This document shows positions 27,501 through 40,225 of a stretch of 64,000 nt of DNA, piece by piece. The stretch is from positions 26,127,386 to 26,191,385 of the forward strand of contig OX439001.1 of NCBI GenBank assembly GCA_949316495.1. The letters run 5' to 3'. Position 1 is the stretch's first letter; each line of letters opens with the position of its first letter. A program made the position numbers and the translations under genes. The notes below the pieces were generated by a model. That model ran no database searches. It saw nothing but the letters and a program-made list of their open reading frames with translations, and had not been told where the DNA came from. Source of the DNA: Amphiduros pacificus. Its lineage: Eukaryota > Annelida > Polychaeta > Phyllodocida > Hesionidae.

Positions 27501-30500
27501 GAATTGGTTCAGTCGTGATTCCAAAGAGTCAGGTGAAATGGTTCAATAGTGATTGCAAGGAGTCAGGCTAAATAGATCAGTCGTGATTTCAAAGAGTCAG
27601 GCTAAATAGATCAGTCATGATTCCAAAGAGTCAGACTAAATGGTTCAGTAGTGATTCCAAAGAATCAGGCTAAATTGGCTCAGTAGGGATTCCAAAGAGT
27701 CAGGCTAAATGGTTGTCGTGATTCCAAAGAGTCAGGTGAAATGGTTCAATAGTGATTCCAAAGAGTCAGGTGAAATGGTTCAATAGTGATTCCAAAGAGT
27801 CAGCTCAGAAGTGATTCCAAAGAGTCAGGTGAAATGGTTCAGTCGCGAATCCAGAGAGTCAGGTGAAATGGTTCAGTCGTGACTCCAAAGAGTCAGTTGA
27901 AGTGGTTCAATAGTGATTGCAAGGAGTCAGTCTAAACAGATCAGTCATGATTCCAAAGAGTAAGGAAAAATGGTTCAGTAGTGATTGCAAGGAGTCAGGC
28001 TAAATACATCAGTCATGATTCCAAAGAGTCAGGCTAAATAGATCAGTCGTGATTCCAAAGAGTCAGGCTAAATAGATCAGTCGTGATTCCAAAGAGTCAG
28101 GCTAAATAGATCAGTCGTGATTCCAAAAAATCAGACTAAATGGTTCAGTCGTGATTCCAAAGAGTCAGGTGAAATGGTTCAGTCGTGATTCCAAAGAGTC
28201 AGGTGAAATGGTTCAGTCGTGATTCCAAAGAGTCAGTTGAAATGGTTCAAAAGTGATTCCAAATAGTCAGGTGAAATGGTTCAATAGTGATTCCAAAGAG
28301 TCAGGTGAAATGGTTCAGTCGTGATTCCAAAGAGATAGGTGAAATGGTTAAATAGTTATTCCAAAGAGTCGGGTAACATGGTTCAGTCGTGATTCCAATG
28401 AGTCAGACTAAATGGTTCAGTAGTGATTCCAAAGAGTCAGGCTAAATTGGCTCAGTAGCAATTCCAAAGAGTCAGGCTAAATGGTTGTCGTAATTCCAAA
28501 ACATCAGGTGAAATGGTTCAATAGTGATTCCAAAGAGTCGGGTAACATGGTTCTGTCGTAATTCTAAAACGTCAGGTGAAATGGTTCAATAGTGATTCCA
28601 AAGGGTCTAGTGAAATGGTTCAATAGTGATTCCAAAGAGTCAGGTGAAATGGTTCAATAGTGATTCCAAAGAGTCGGGTAACATTGTTCAGTCGTGATCC
28701 CAAAGAGTCAGGTGAATTGGTTCAGTCGTGATTCCAAAGAATCAGGTGAAATGGTTCAATAGTGATTGCAAGGAGTCAGGCTAAATAGATCAGTCGTGAT
28801 TTCAAAGAGTCAGGCTAAAAAGATCAGTCTTGATACCAAAGATTCAGACTAAATGGTTCAGTAGTGATTCCAAAGAGTCAGGCTATATTGGCTCAGTAGC
28901 GATTCCAAAGAGTCAGGCTAAATGGTTGTCGTGATTCCAAATAGTCAGGTGAAATGGTTCAATAGTGATTCCAAAGAGCCGGGTAACATTGTTCAGTCGT
29001 GATTCCAAAGAGTCAGGCTATTATTGGCTCAGTAGCGATTCCAAAGAGTCAGGCTAAATGGTTGTCGTGATTCCAAATAGTCAGGTGAAATGGTTCAATA
29101 GTGATTCCAAAGAGCCGGGTAACATTGTTCAGTCGTGATTCCAAAGAGTCAGGTGAATTGGTTCAGTCGTGATTCCAAAGAGTCAGGTGAAATGGTTCAA
29201 TAGTGATTGCAAGGAGTCAGGCTAAATAGATCAGTCGTGATTTCAAAGAGTCAGGCTAAATAGATCAGTCATGATTCCAAAGAGTCAGACTAAATGGTTC
29301 AGTAGTGATTCCAAAGAATCAGGCTAAATTGGCTCAGTAGGGATTCCAAAGAGTCAGGCTAAATGGTTGTCGTGATTCCAAAGAGTCAGGTGAAATGGTT
29401 CAATAGTGATTCCAAAGAGTCAGGTGAAATGGTTCAATAGTGATTCCAAAGAGTCAGTTCAGAAGTGATTCCAAAGAGTCAGGTGAAATGGTTCAGTCGC
29501 GAATCCAGAGAGTCAGGTGAAATGGTTCAGTCGTGACTCCAAAGAGTCAGTTGAAGTGGTTCAATAGTGATTGCAAGGAGTCAGTCTAAACAGATCAGTC
29601 ATGATTCCAAAGAGTAAGGAAAAATGGTTCAGTAGTGATTGCAAGGAGTCAGGCTAAATACATCAGTCATGATTCCAAAGAGTCAGGCTAAATAGATCAG
29701 TCGTGATTCCAAAGAGTCAGGCTAAATAGATCAGTCGTGATTCCAAAAAATCAGACTAAATGGTTCAGTCGTGATTCCAAAGAGTCAGGTGAAATGGTTC
29801 AGTCGTGATTCCAAAGAGTCAGGTGAAATGGTTCAGTCGTGATTCCAAAGAGTCAGTTGAAATGGTTCAAAAGTGATTCCAAATAGTCAGGTGAAATGGT
29901 TCAATAGTGATTCCAAAGAGTCAGGTGAAATGGTTCAGTCGTGATTCCAAAGAGATAGGTGAAATGGTTAAATAGTTATTCCAAAGAGTCGGGTAACATG
30001 GTTCAGTCGTGATTCCAATGAGTCAGACTAAATGGTTCAGTAGTGATTCCAAAGAGTCAGGCTAAATTGGCTCAGTAGCAATTCCAAAGAGTCAGGCTAA
30101 ATGGTTGTCGTAATTCCAAAACATCAGGTGAAATGGTTCAATAGTGATTCCAAAGAGTCGGGTAACATGGTTCTGTCGTAATTCTAAAACGTCAGGTGAA
30201 ATGGTTCAATAGTGATTCCAAAGGGTCTAGTGAAATGGTTCAATAGTGATTCCAAAGAGTCAGGTGAAATGGTTCAATAGTGATTCCAAAGAGTCGGGTA
30301 ACATTGTTCAGTCGTGATCCCAAAGAGTCAGGTGAATTGGTTCAGTCGTGATTCCAAAGAATCAGGTGAAATGGTTCAATAGTGATTGCAAGGAGTCAGG
30401 CTAAATAGATCAGTCGTGATTTCAAAGAGTCAGGCTAAAAAGATCAGTCTTGATACCAAAGATTCAGACTAAATGGTTCAGTAGTGATTCCAAAGAGTCA

Positions 30501-33500
30501 GGCTATATTGGCTCAGTAGCGATTCCAAAGAGTCAGGCTAAATGGTTGTCGTGATTCCAAATAGTCAGGTGAAATGGTTCAATAGTGATTCCAAAGAGCC
30601 GGGTAACATTGTTCAGTCGTGATTCCAAAGAGTCTGGCTATTATTGGCTCAGTAGCGATTCCAAAGAGTCAGGCTAAATGGTTGTCGTGATTCCAAATAG
30701 TCAGGTGAAATGGTTCAATAGTGATTCCAAAGAGCCGGGTAACATTGTTCAGTCGTGATTCCAAAGAGTCAGGTGAATTGGTTCAGTCGTGATTCCAAAG
30801 AGTCAGGTGAAATGGTTCAATAGTGATTGCAAGGAGTCAGGCTAAATAGATCAGTCGTGATTTCAAAGAGTCAGGCTAAATAGATCAGTCATGATTCCAA
30901 AGAGTCAGACTAAATGGTTCAGTAGTGATTCCAAAGAATCAGGCTAAATTGGCTCAGTAGGGATTCCAAAGAGTCAGGCTAAATGGTTGTCGTGATTCCA
31001 AAGAGTCAGGTGAAATGGTTCAATAGTGATTCCAAAGAGTCAGGTGAAATGGTTCAATAGTGATTCCAAAGAGTCAGGTGAAATGGTTCAATAGTGATTC
31101 CAAAGAGTCAGTTCAGAAGTGATTCCAAAGAGTCAGGTGAAATGGTTCAGTCGCGAATCCAGAGAGTCAGGTGAAATGGTTCAGTCGTGACTCCAAAGAG
31201 TCAGTTGAAGTGGTTCAATAGTGATTGCAAGGAGTCAGTCTAAACAGATCAGTCATGATTCCAAAGAGTAAGGAAAAATGGTTCAGTAGTGATTGCAAGG
31301 AGTCAGGCTAAATACATCAGTCATGATTCCAAAGAGTCAGGCTAAATAGATCAGTCGTGATTCCAAAGAGTCAGGCTAAATAGATCAGTCGTGATTCCAA
31401 AAAATCAGACTAAATGGTTCAGTCGTGATTCCAAAGAGTCAGGTGAAATGGTTCAGTCGTGATTCCAAAGAGTCAGGTGAAATGGTTCAGTCGTGATTCC
31501 AAAGAGTCAGTTGAAATGGTTCAAAAGTGATTCCAAATAGTCAGGTGAAATGGTTCAATAGTGATTCCAAAGAGTCAGGTGAAATGGTTCAGTCGTGATT
31601 CCAAAGAGATAGGTGAAATGGTTAAATAGTTATTCCAAAGAGTCGGGTAACATGGTTCAGTCGTGATTCCAATGAGTCAGACTAAATCGTTCAGTAGTGA
31701 TTCCAAAGAGTCAGGCTAAATTGGCTCAGTAGCAATTCCAAAGAGTCAGGCTAAATGGTTGTCGTAATTCCAAAACATCAGGTGAAATGGTTCAATAGTG
31801 ATTCCAAAGAGTCGGGTAACATGGTTCTGTCGTAATTCTAAAACGTCAGGTGAAATGGTTCAATAGTGATTCCAAAGGGTCTAGTGAAATGGTTCAATAG
31901 TGATTCCAAAGAGTCAGGTGAAATGGTTCAATAGTGATTCCAAAGAGTCGGGTAACATTGTTCAGTCGTGATCCCAAAGAGTCAGGTGAATTGGTTCAGT
32001 CGTGATTCCAAAGAATCAGGTGAAATGGTTCAATAGTGATTGCAAGGAGTCAGGCTAAATAGATCAGTCGTGATTTCAAAGAGTCAGGCTAAAAAGATCA
32101 GTCTTGATACCAAAGATTCAGACTAAATGGTTCAGTAGTGATTCCAAAGAGTCAGGCTATATTGGCTCAGTAGCGATTCCAAAGAGTCAGGCTAAATGGT
32201 TGTCGTGATTCCAAATAGTCAGGTGAAATGGTTCAATAGTGATTCCAAAGAGCCGGGTAACATTGTTCAGTCGTGATTCCAAAGAGTCTGGCTATTATTG
32301 GCTCAGTAGCGATTCCAAAGAGTCAGGCTAAATGGTTGTCGTGATTCCAAATAGTCAGGTGAAATGGTTCAATAGTGATTCCAAAGAGCCGGGTAACATT
32401 GTTCAGTCGTGATTCCAAAGAGTCAGGTGAATTGGTTCAGTCGTGATTCCAAAGAGTCAGGTGAAATGGTTCAATAGTGATTGCAAGGAGTCAGGCTAAA
32501 TAGATCAGTCGTGATTTCAAAGAGTCAGGCTAAATAGATCAGTCATGATTCCAAAGAGTCAGACTAAATGGTTCAGTAGTGATTCCAAAGAATCAGGCTA
32601 AATTGGCTCAGTAGGGATTCCAAAGAGTCAGGCTAAATGGTTGTCGTGATTCCAAAGAGTCAGGTGAAATGGTTCAATAGTGATTCCAAAGAGTCAGGTG
32701 AAATGGTTCAATAGTGATTCCAAAGAGTCAGGTGAAATGGTTCAATAGTGATTCCAAAGAGTCAGTTCAGAAGTGATTCCAAAGAGTCAGGTGAAATGGT
32801 TCAGTCGCGAATCCAGAGAGTCAGGTGAAATGGTTCAGTCGTGACTCCAAAGAGTCAGTTGAAGTGGTTCAATAGTGATTGCAAGGAGTCAGTCTAAACA
32901 GATCAGTCATGATTCCAAAGAGTAAGGAAAAATGGTTCAGTAGTGATTGCAAGGAGTCAGGCTAAATACATCAGTCATGATTCCAAAGAGTCAGGCTAAA
33001 TAGATCAGTCGTGATTCCAAAGAGTCAGGCTAAATAGATCAGTCGTGATTCCAAAAAATCAGACTAAATGGTTCAGTCGTGATTCCAAAGAGTCAGGTGA
33101 AATGGTTCAGTCGTGATTCCAAAGAGTCAGGTGAAATGGTTCAGTCGTGATTCCAAAGAGTCAGTTGAAATGGTTCAAAAGTGATTCCAAATAGTCAGGT
33201 GAAATGGTTCAATAGTGATTCCAAAGAGTCAGGTGAAATGGTTCAGTCGTGATTCCAAAGAGATAGGTGAAATGGTTAAATAGTTATTCCAAAGAGTCGG
33301 GTAACATGGTTCAGTCGTGATTCCAATGAGTCAGACTAAATCGTTCAGTAGTGATTCCAAAGAGTCAGGCTAAATTGGCTCAGTAGCAATTCCAAAGAGT
33401 CAGGCTAAATGGTTGTCGTAATTCCAAAACATCAGGTGAAATGGTTCAATAGTGATTCCAAAGAGTCGGGTAACATGGTTCTGTCGTAATTCTAAAACGT

Positions 33501-36500
33501 CAGGTGAAATGGTTCAATAGTGATTCCAAAGGGTCTAGTGAAATGGTTCAATAGTGATTCCAAAGAGTCAGGTGAAATGGTTCAATAGTGATTCCAAAGA
33601 GTCGGGTAACATTGTTCAGTCGTGATCCCAAAGAGTCAGGTGAATTGGTTCAGTCGTGATTCCAAAGAATCAGGTGAAATGGTTCAATAGTGATTGCAAG
33701 GAGTCAGGCTAAATAGATCAGTCGTGATTTCAAAGAGTCAGGCTAAAAAGATCAGTCTTGATACCAAAGATTCAGACTAAATGGTTCAGTAGTGATTCCA
33801 AAGAGTCAGGCTATATTGGCTCAGTAGCGATTCCAAAGAGTCAGGCTAAATGGTTGTCGTGATTCCAAATAGTCAGGTGAAATGGTTCAATAGTGATTCC
33901 AAAGAGCCGGGTAACATTGTTCAGTCGTGATTCCAAAGAGTCAGGCTATTATTGGCTCAGTAGCGATTCCAAAGAGTCAGGCTAAATGGTTGTCGTGATT
34001 CCAAAGAGTCAGGTGAAATGGTTCAATAGTGATTCCAAAGAGTCAGGTGAAATGGTTCAATAGTGATTCCAAAGAGTCAGGTGAAATGGTTCAATAGTGA
34101 TTCCAAAGAGTCAGTTCAGAAGTGATTCCAAAGAGTCAGGTGAAATGGTTCAGTCGCGAATCCAGAGAGTCAGGTGAAATGGTTCAGTCGTGACTCCAAA
34201 GAGTCAGTTGAAGTGGTTCAATAGTGATTGCAAGGAGTCAGTCTAAACAGATCAGTCATGATTCCAAAGAGTAAGGAAAAATGGTTCAGTAGTGATTGCA
34301 AGGAGTCAGGCTAAATACATCAGTCATGATTCCAAAGAGTCAGGCTAAATAGATCAGTCGTGATTCCAAAGAGTCAGGCTAAATAGATCAGTCGTGATTC
34401 CAAAAAATCAGACTAAATGGTTCAGTCGTGATTCCAAAGAGTCAGGTGAAATGGTTCAGTCGTGATTCCAAAGAGTCAGGTGAAATGGTTCAGTCGTGAT
34501 TCCAAAGAGTCAGTTGAAATGGTTCAAAAGTGATTCCAAATAGTCAGGTGAAATGGTTCAATAGTGATTCCAAAGAGTCAGGTGAAATGGTTCAGTCGTG
34601 ATTCCAAAGAGATAGGTGAAATGGTTAAATAGTTATTCCAAAGAGTCGGGTAACATGGTTCAGTCGTGATTCCAATGAGTCAGACTAAATGGTTCAGTAG
34701 TGATTCCAAAGAGTCAGGCTAAATTGGCTCAGTAGCAATTCCAAAGAGTCAGGCTAAATGGTTGTCGTAATTCCAAAACATCAGGTGAAATGGTTCAATA
34801 GTGATTCCAAAGAGTCGGGTAACATGGTTCTGTCGTAATTCTAAAACGTCAGGTGAAATGGTTCAATAGTGATTCCAAAGGGTCTAGTGAAATGGTTCAA
34901 TAGTGATTCCAAAGAGTCAGGTGAAATGGTTCAATAGTGATTCCAAAGAGTCGGGTAACATTGTTCAGTCGTGATCCCAAAGAGTCAGGTGAATTGGTTC
35001 AGTCGTGATTCCAAAGAATCAGGTGAAATGGTTCAATAGTGATTGCAAGGAGTCAGGCTAAATAGATCAGTCGTGATTTCAAAGAGTCAGGCTAAAAAGA
35101 TCAGTCTTGATACCAAAGATTCAGACTAAATGGTTCAGTAGTGATTCCAAAGAGTCAGGCTATATTGGCTCAGTAGCGATTCCAAAGAGTCAGGCTAAAT
35201 GGTTGTCGTGATTCCAAATAGTCAGGTGAAATGGTTCAATAGTGATTCCAAAGAGCCGGGTAACATTGTTCAGTCGTGATTCCAAAGAGTCAGGCTATTA
35301 TTGGCTCAGTAGCGATTCCAAAGAGTCAGGCTAAATGGTTGTCGTGATTCCAAAGAGTCAGGTGAAATGGTTCAATAGTGATTCCAAAGAGTCAGGTGAA
35401 ATGGTTCAATAGTGATTCCAAAGAGTCAGGTGAAATGGTTCAATAGTGATTCCAAAGAGTCAGTTCAGAAGTGATTCCAAAGAGTCAGGTGAAATGGTTC
35501 AGTCGCGAATCCAGAGAGTCAGGTGAAATGGTTCAGTCGTGACTCCAAAGAGTCAGTTGAAGTGGTTCAATAGTGATTGCAAGGAGTCAGTCTAAACAGA
35601 TCAGTCATGATTCCAAAGAGTAAGGAAAAATGGTTCAGTAGTGATTGCAAGGAGTCAGGCTAAATACATCAGTCATGATTCCAAAGAGTCAGGCTAAATA
35701 GATCAGTCGTGATTCCAAAGAGTCAGGCTAAATAGATCAGTCGTGATTCCAAAAAATCAGACTAAATGGTTCAGTCGTGATTCCAAAGAGTCAGGTGAAA
35801 TGGTTCAGTCGTGATTCCAAAGAGTCAGGTGAAATGGTTCAGTCGTGATTCCAAAGAGTCAGTTGAAATGGTTCAAAAGTGATTCCAAATAGTCAGGTGA
35901 AATGGTTCAATAGTGATTCCAAAGAGTCAGGTGAAATGGTTCAGTCGTGATTCCAAAGAGATAGGTGAAATGGTTAAATAGTTATTCCAAAGAGTCGGGT
36001 AACATGGTTCAGTCGTGATTCCAATGAGTCAGACTAAATGGTTCAGTAGTGATTCCAAAGAGTCAGGCTAAATTGGCTCAGTAGCAATTCCAAAGAGTCA
36101 GGCTAAATGGTTGTCGTAATTCCAAAACATCAGGTGAAATGGTTCAATAGTGATTCCAAAGAGTCGGGTAACATGGTTCTGTCGTAATTCTAAAACGTCA
36201 GGTGAAATGGTTCAATAGTGATTCCAAAGGGTCTAGTGAAATGGTTCAATAGTGATTCCAAAGAGTCAGGTGAAATGGTTCAATAGTGATTCCAAAGAGT
36301 CGGGTAACATTGTTCAGTCGTGATCCCAAAGAGTCAGGTGAATTGGTTCAGTCGTGATTCCAAAGAATCAGGTGAAATGGTTCAATAGTGATTGCAAGGA
36401 GTCAGGCTAAATAGATCAGTCGTGATTTCAAAGAGTCAGGCTAAAAAGATCAGTCTTGATACCAAAGATTCAGACTAAATGGTTCAGTAGTGATTCCAAA

Positions 36501-37690
36501 GAGTCAGGCTATATTGGCTCAGTAGCGATTCCAAAGAGTCAGGCTAAATGGTTGTCGTGATTCCAAATAGTCAGGTGAAATGGTTCAATAGTGATTCCAA
36601 AGAGCCGGGTAACATTGTTCAGTCGTGATTCCAAAGAGTCTGGCTATTATTGGCTCAGTAGCGATTCCAAAGAGTCAGGCTAAATGGTTGTCGTGATTCC
36701 AAATAGTCAGGTGAAATGGTTCAATAGTGATTCCAAAGAGCCGGGTAACATTGTTCAGTCGTGATTCCAAAGAGTCAGGTGAATTGGTTCAGTCGTGATT
36801 CCAAAGAGTCAGGTGAAATGGTTCAATAGTGATTGCAAGGAGTCAGGCTAAATAGATCAGTCGTGATTTCAAAGAGTCAGGCTAAATAGATCAGTCATGA
36901 TTCCAAAGAGTCAGACTAAATGGTTCAGTAGTGATTCCAAAGAATCAGGCTAAATTGGCTCAGTAGGGATTCCAAAGAGTCAGGCTAAATGGTTGTCGTG
37001 ATTCCAAAGAGTCAGGTGAAATGGTTCAATAGTGATTCCAAAGAGTCAGGTGAAATGGTTCAATAGTGATTCCAAAGAGTCAGGTGAAATGGTTCAATAG
37101 TGATTCCAAAGAGTCAGTTCAGAAGTGATTCCAAAGAGTCAGGTGAAATGGTTCAGTCGCGAATCCAGAGAGTCAGGTGAAATGGTTCAGTCGTGACTCC
37201 AAAGAGTCAGTTGAAGTGGTTCAATAGTGATTGCAAGGAGTCAGTCTAAACAGATCAGTCATGATTCCAAAGAGTAAGGAAAAATGGTTCAGTAGTGATT
37301 GCAAGGAGTCAGGCTAAATACATCAGTCATGATTCCAAAGAGTCAGGCTAAATAGATCAGTCGTGATTCCAAAGAGTCAGGCTAAATAGATCAGTCGTGA
37401 TTCCAAAAAATCAGACTAAATGGTTCAGTCGTGATTCCAAAGAGTCAGGTGAAATGGTTCAGTCGTGATTCCAAAGAGTCAGGTGAAATGGTTCAGTCGT
37501 GATTCCAAAGAGTCAGGTGAAATGGTTCAAAAGTGATTCCAAATAGTCAGGTGAAATGGTTCAATAGTGATTCCAAAGAGTCAGGTGAAATGGTTCAGTT
37601 GTGATTCCAAAGATTCAGGTGAAATGGTTCAGTCGTGATTCCAAGTAGTCAGGTGAAATGGTTCAATAGTGATTGCAAGAGTCAGGTGAA
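21557..37690. repeat. 34-bp satellite, right block
   Basis: The same 34-bp monomer family as 1-18,008 resumes immediately after the LINE tail. The first 340 bp are ordinary monomers. From about 21,880 the block is built of long higher-order units (separate entry) and it closes with two or three ordinary monomers before a non-satellite interruption at 37,691. No coding potential is seen. Confidence 0.97.
21901..37626. repeat. Higher-order repeat of ~1.62-1.65 kb, ten copies
   Basis: The rare monomer variant GTTAAATAGTTATTCC marks unit starts at 21,901, 23,521, 25,141, 26,693, 28,347, 29,967, 31,621, 33,275, 34,624 and 35,973. Unit lengths are 1620, 1620, 1552, 1654, 1620, 1654, 1654, 1349, 1349 and about 1654. 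Most length changes are whole 34-bp monomers. Units 8 and 9 share the same loss of about 305 bp. Units 1 and 2 appear identical by eye over 1,620 bp. Single-base markers are shared in patches: AGTCTGGCTATT in units 3, 6, 7 and 10; AAATCGTTCAG in units 7 and 8; AAATGGCTCAG in units 1 and 2. Confidence 0.96.
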
Positions 37691-37836
37691 ATAGTTTCAT
37701 ACTGTCAGTGTCAGATTACATGGTTCAGAAGATGTGGCAGGGTAAGTCAATGGGATAATTTGGCATCAAATATCTAGCTTATCCCTCTCTAACCAACTAC
37801 GCCACGGCCCGTGGCCTTCAGTTGTGGGTACAAAGA
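37691..37836. other. Non-satellite interruption with a SINE head fragment
   Basis: About 145 bp unlike the satellite. Positions 37,787-37,810 match the first 24 nt of the local SINE family on the minus strand, including the A-box equivalent (37,793-37,804), but no B box or body follows. It may be a SINE that lost its body or a chance remnant. The rest is not recognised. Confidence 0.5.
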
Positions 37837-37982
37837 ATGGTTCAATAGTGATTCCAAAGAGCCGGGTAACATTGTTCAGTTGTGATTCCAAAGAGTCAGG
37901 TGAATTGGTTCAGTCGTGATTCCAAAGAGTCAGGTGAAATGGTTCAATAGTGATTTCAAAGAGTCAGGCTAAATACATCAGT
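37837..37982. repeat. Terminal 34-bp satellite monomers
   Basis: About four last monomers, one of them the GAGCCGGGTAACATTG variant otherwise typical of the higher-order units. They end exactly where the next repeat family begins (TCAAAAGGGAGAT at 37,983). Confidence 0.9.
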
Positions 37983-38383
37983 CAAAAGGGAGATAAAAAA
38001 AGAAATTATGATGGTAATTATTACATGTATTTTGTCTTTTTCTTATATAAGACACCAAGTGCCAGTTTGGTGTGGTGTGAACTCAAAATGTTGTAAATGC
38101 CTGTTAGCCCGACATAGGGTGAATAGTACCATTTCACCCAAAAAGGCTGTGCTGAAACTGGTGCACATTGACTAGCGTTAGCCCGACCTAGTGCCTCCGC
38201 TACCCCGAGGTAACCTTTTAGACGAGACTTGCCACTTTTCATATCCACAAAAGGGCCACTTGGTGACTCAGCCATGTTCTGCCATGTTCTGGACCCATGA
38301 AAACATGTGTCATTTCCCCTCGATATGGTCTAGTGTGGGCCTGACCTAACTTTTGAAACTCAAAAAAAAAGATTTTTAATGCT
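37983..38383. repeat. 400-bp repeat family, copy 1
   Basis: Begins TCAAAAGGGAGATAAAAA and ends with an A-rich stretch and TTTTTAATGCT. It matches 38,846-39,247 almost base for base and the two ends of 38,495-38,614. The minus strand has an 84-codon open frame (38,275-38,021), also open in copy 3. However, most base differences between the two copies change the amino acid, which argues against a conserved protein. A 28-bp stretch at 38,049-38,076 recurs inverted at 38,384-38,411. Confidence 0.85.
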
Positions 38384-38494
38384 ACCACACAAAACTGGCA
38401 CTTGGTGTCTTATTTTGAAAAAGTCTTAAATGTTGTAGCGCTTTAGTACAGGTTTAGCCTATCATTTGTCCTTTTGATGGATCCACCACAACCC

Positions 38495-38614
38495 TCAAAA
38501 GGGAGATAAAAAAAGAAATTATGATGCTAATTATTATGTGTCATTTCCCCTCGATATGGTCTAGTGTGGGCCCGACCTAACTTTTGAAACTCAAAAAAAA
38601 AATTTTTTAATGCT
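38495..38614. repeat. 400-bp repeat family, copy 2 (internally deleted)
   Basis: Has the same first ~40 bases (TCAAAAGGGAGATAAAAA...) and the same last ~75 bases (TGTGTCATTTCCCCTCG to TTAATGCT) as copies 1 and 3, but lacks about 280 bp of the middle. The ends remain recognisable, so these define the family boundaries. Confidence 0.82.
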
Positions 38615-38754
38615 TAACAAATCAAATTTTCTGAGAATATTCAGGCTGCTTCAAAATTGGATTTTGCACAACTACTCTCTATCAATCCATAAACATGTGA
38701 TCATATATGTTTTAAAATGAATAAGAGATGTTTGATCACAAGATAAACATGAAT

Positions 38755-38840
38755 CTACCACACAGCAAGTATTCGTTCGAGGACTATCTGGTCCCACTAC
38801 CACACAGCAAGTATTGTCTAGAGGACTATCTGGTCACAAG
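38755..38840. repeat. Two-copy 42-bp tandem duplication
   Basis: CTACCACACAGCAAGTATT followed by a variable hexamer and AGGACTATCTGGTC occurs twice in a row, 42 bp apart. It lies in the spacer before copy 3 of the 400-bp family. Confidence 0.85.
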
Positions 38841-38845
38841 GTCCG

Positions 38846-39247
38846 TCAAAAGGGAGATAAAAAAAGAAATTATGATGCTAATTATTACATATTTTTTGTC
38901 TTTTTTTTAAATAAGACACCAAGTGCCGGTTTCGTGTGGTGTGAACTCAAAATGTTGTAAATGCTTGTTAGCCCGACGTAGGGTGAATAGTACCATTTCA
39001 CCCAAAAAGGCTGTGCTGAAAGTGGTGCGCAGTGACTAGCGCTAGCCCGACCTAGTGCCTCCGCTAGCCCGAGGTAGCCTTTTAGACGAGACTTGCCACT
39101 TTTCATATCCACAAAAGGGCCACTTGGTGACTCAGCCATGTTCTGCCATGTTCTGGACCCATGAAAACATGTGTCATTTCCCCTCGATATGGTCTAGTGT
39201 GGGCCCGACCTAACTTTTGAAACTCAAAAAAAAAAATTTTTAATGCT
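38846..39247. repeat. 400-bp repeat family, copy 3
   Basis: Full-length copy, same boundaries as copy 1. The open frame on the minus strand (39,139-38,885) differs from that of copy 1 at about eight residues. The inverted 28-bp partner seen after copy 1 is absent here. Confidence 0.85.
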
Positions 39248-40225
39248 GAAAACTGTGAACCCCTGATAATGTTGTGAGCATGTTGTGATAAGACATCGTG
39301 TGAATGTGCTAAGCATGTTGCTAGCACATTTTTGGTATATACATTCAGCTGTGTACAAATTCTGCTATCTCCTGCCAAATCTAGTTACTCTGTTGGGACT
39401 GTCCCTTCTGGATCTTGTCTGGCATATCAACTGGCATGTTATGCTGATTTGTTGACATTGTCTGAAATTATATGGATATATAATGCAGTTGATCATGATA
39501 ACATCAATAAACTTATATTACATCAAAAAAATTGTTTATTCATATTTATGAAAAATTGCTTTTTTTAATTCATTCACAATGTGCTGACAAGGTGTGTGCA
39601 TAAAGAAAAACGTTGTTATCAGGTCAGACCACAACATAATGCGCTTAGCATGTTGAAAGAACATGGAAAGACAATATATTTGGTGTTTTGTGAAATATGT
39701 ATTCTGTGATCTTGGAAATTCACTCCTGTGACCTTGAAAATTTCACCATATGTCAAAATCCGATTTTGCTTTTAAATAGCTCACTCTGATCTAGTTACAC
39801 TGATAACTCTTCCAAGCCAACCCTAGTTCAATCACATATGGCAAGTGATATGGATAGTACTTAAAGAATTCATGAAACCTGACTTTCAGACACATTTTCT
39901 TTACATAACATGAATGTTTATACCCTAAACAGTGCTTTTATGTAGTAGTACCCAAAATATTCCCTGTTAACAACTTTCTGTGGCACCTGAAAGTTGATCA
40001 GTTGTCTGCTGAAACCTACATCAGCAATTGAACACTTTGCCAACAAGCTTTGATTAGCTGGTCTGTGATCTTGTGTAAACACCTAATGAGTTACCAGTTG
40101 TGCACCTGTCCAGCTTGAGAAACAGGGTGGAGATGTTTTGTACAATTTATCAATTTATTGCCAGGAGTATACTTCAGAACAACATAAGATTATTCTAATA
40201 TTATTTGAATCAATGAAATAACTCA
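39248..40225. other. Gene-free AT-rich stretch
   Basis: No gene found. The phrase GCTAAGCATGTTG / GCTTAGCATGTTG occurs near 39,309 and 39,645. TGACCTTGA occurs near 39,730. Nothing else recognised. Confidence 0.6.

Noticed and set aside
1-37690. CRISPR-like appearance of regular 34-bp repeats
   Set aside because: There are no unique spacers between repeats, no cas genes and the context is eukaryotic. It is a satellite.
38021-39139. Pair of similar 84-codon minus-strand frames (38,021-38,275 and 38,885-39,139)
   Set aside because: They sit inside a dispersed repeat. Most base differences between the copies change amino acids, and the third copy lacks the frame altogether.
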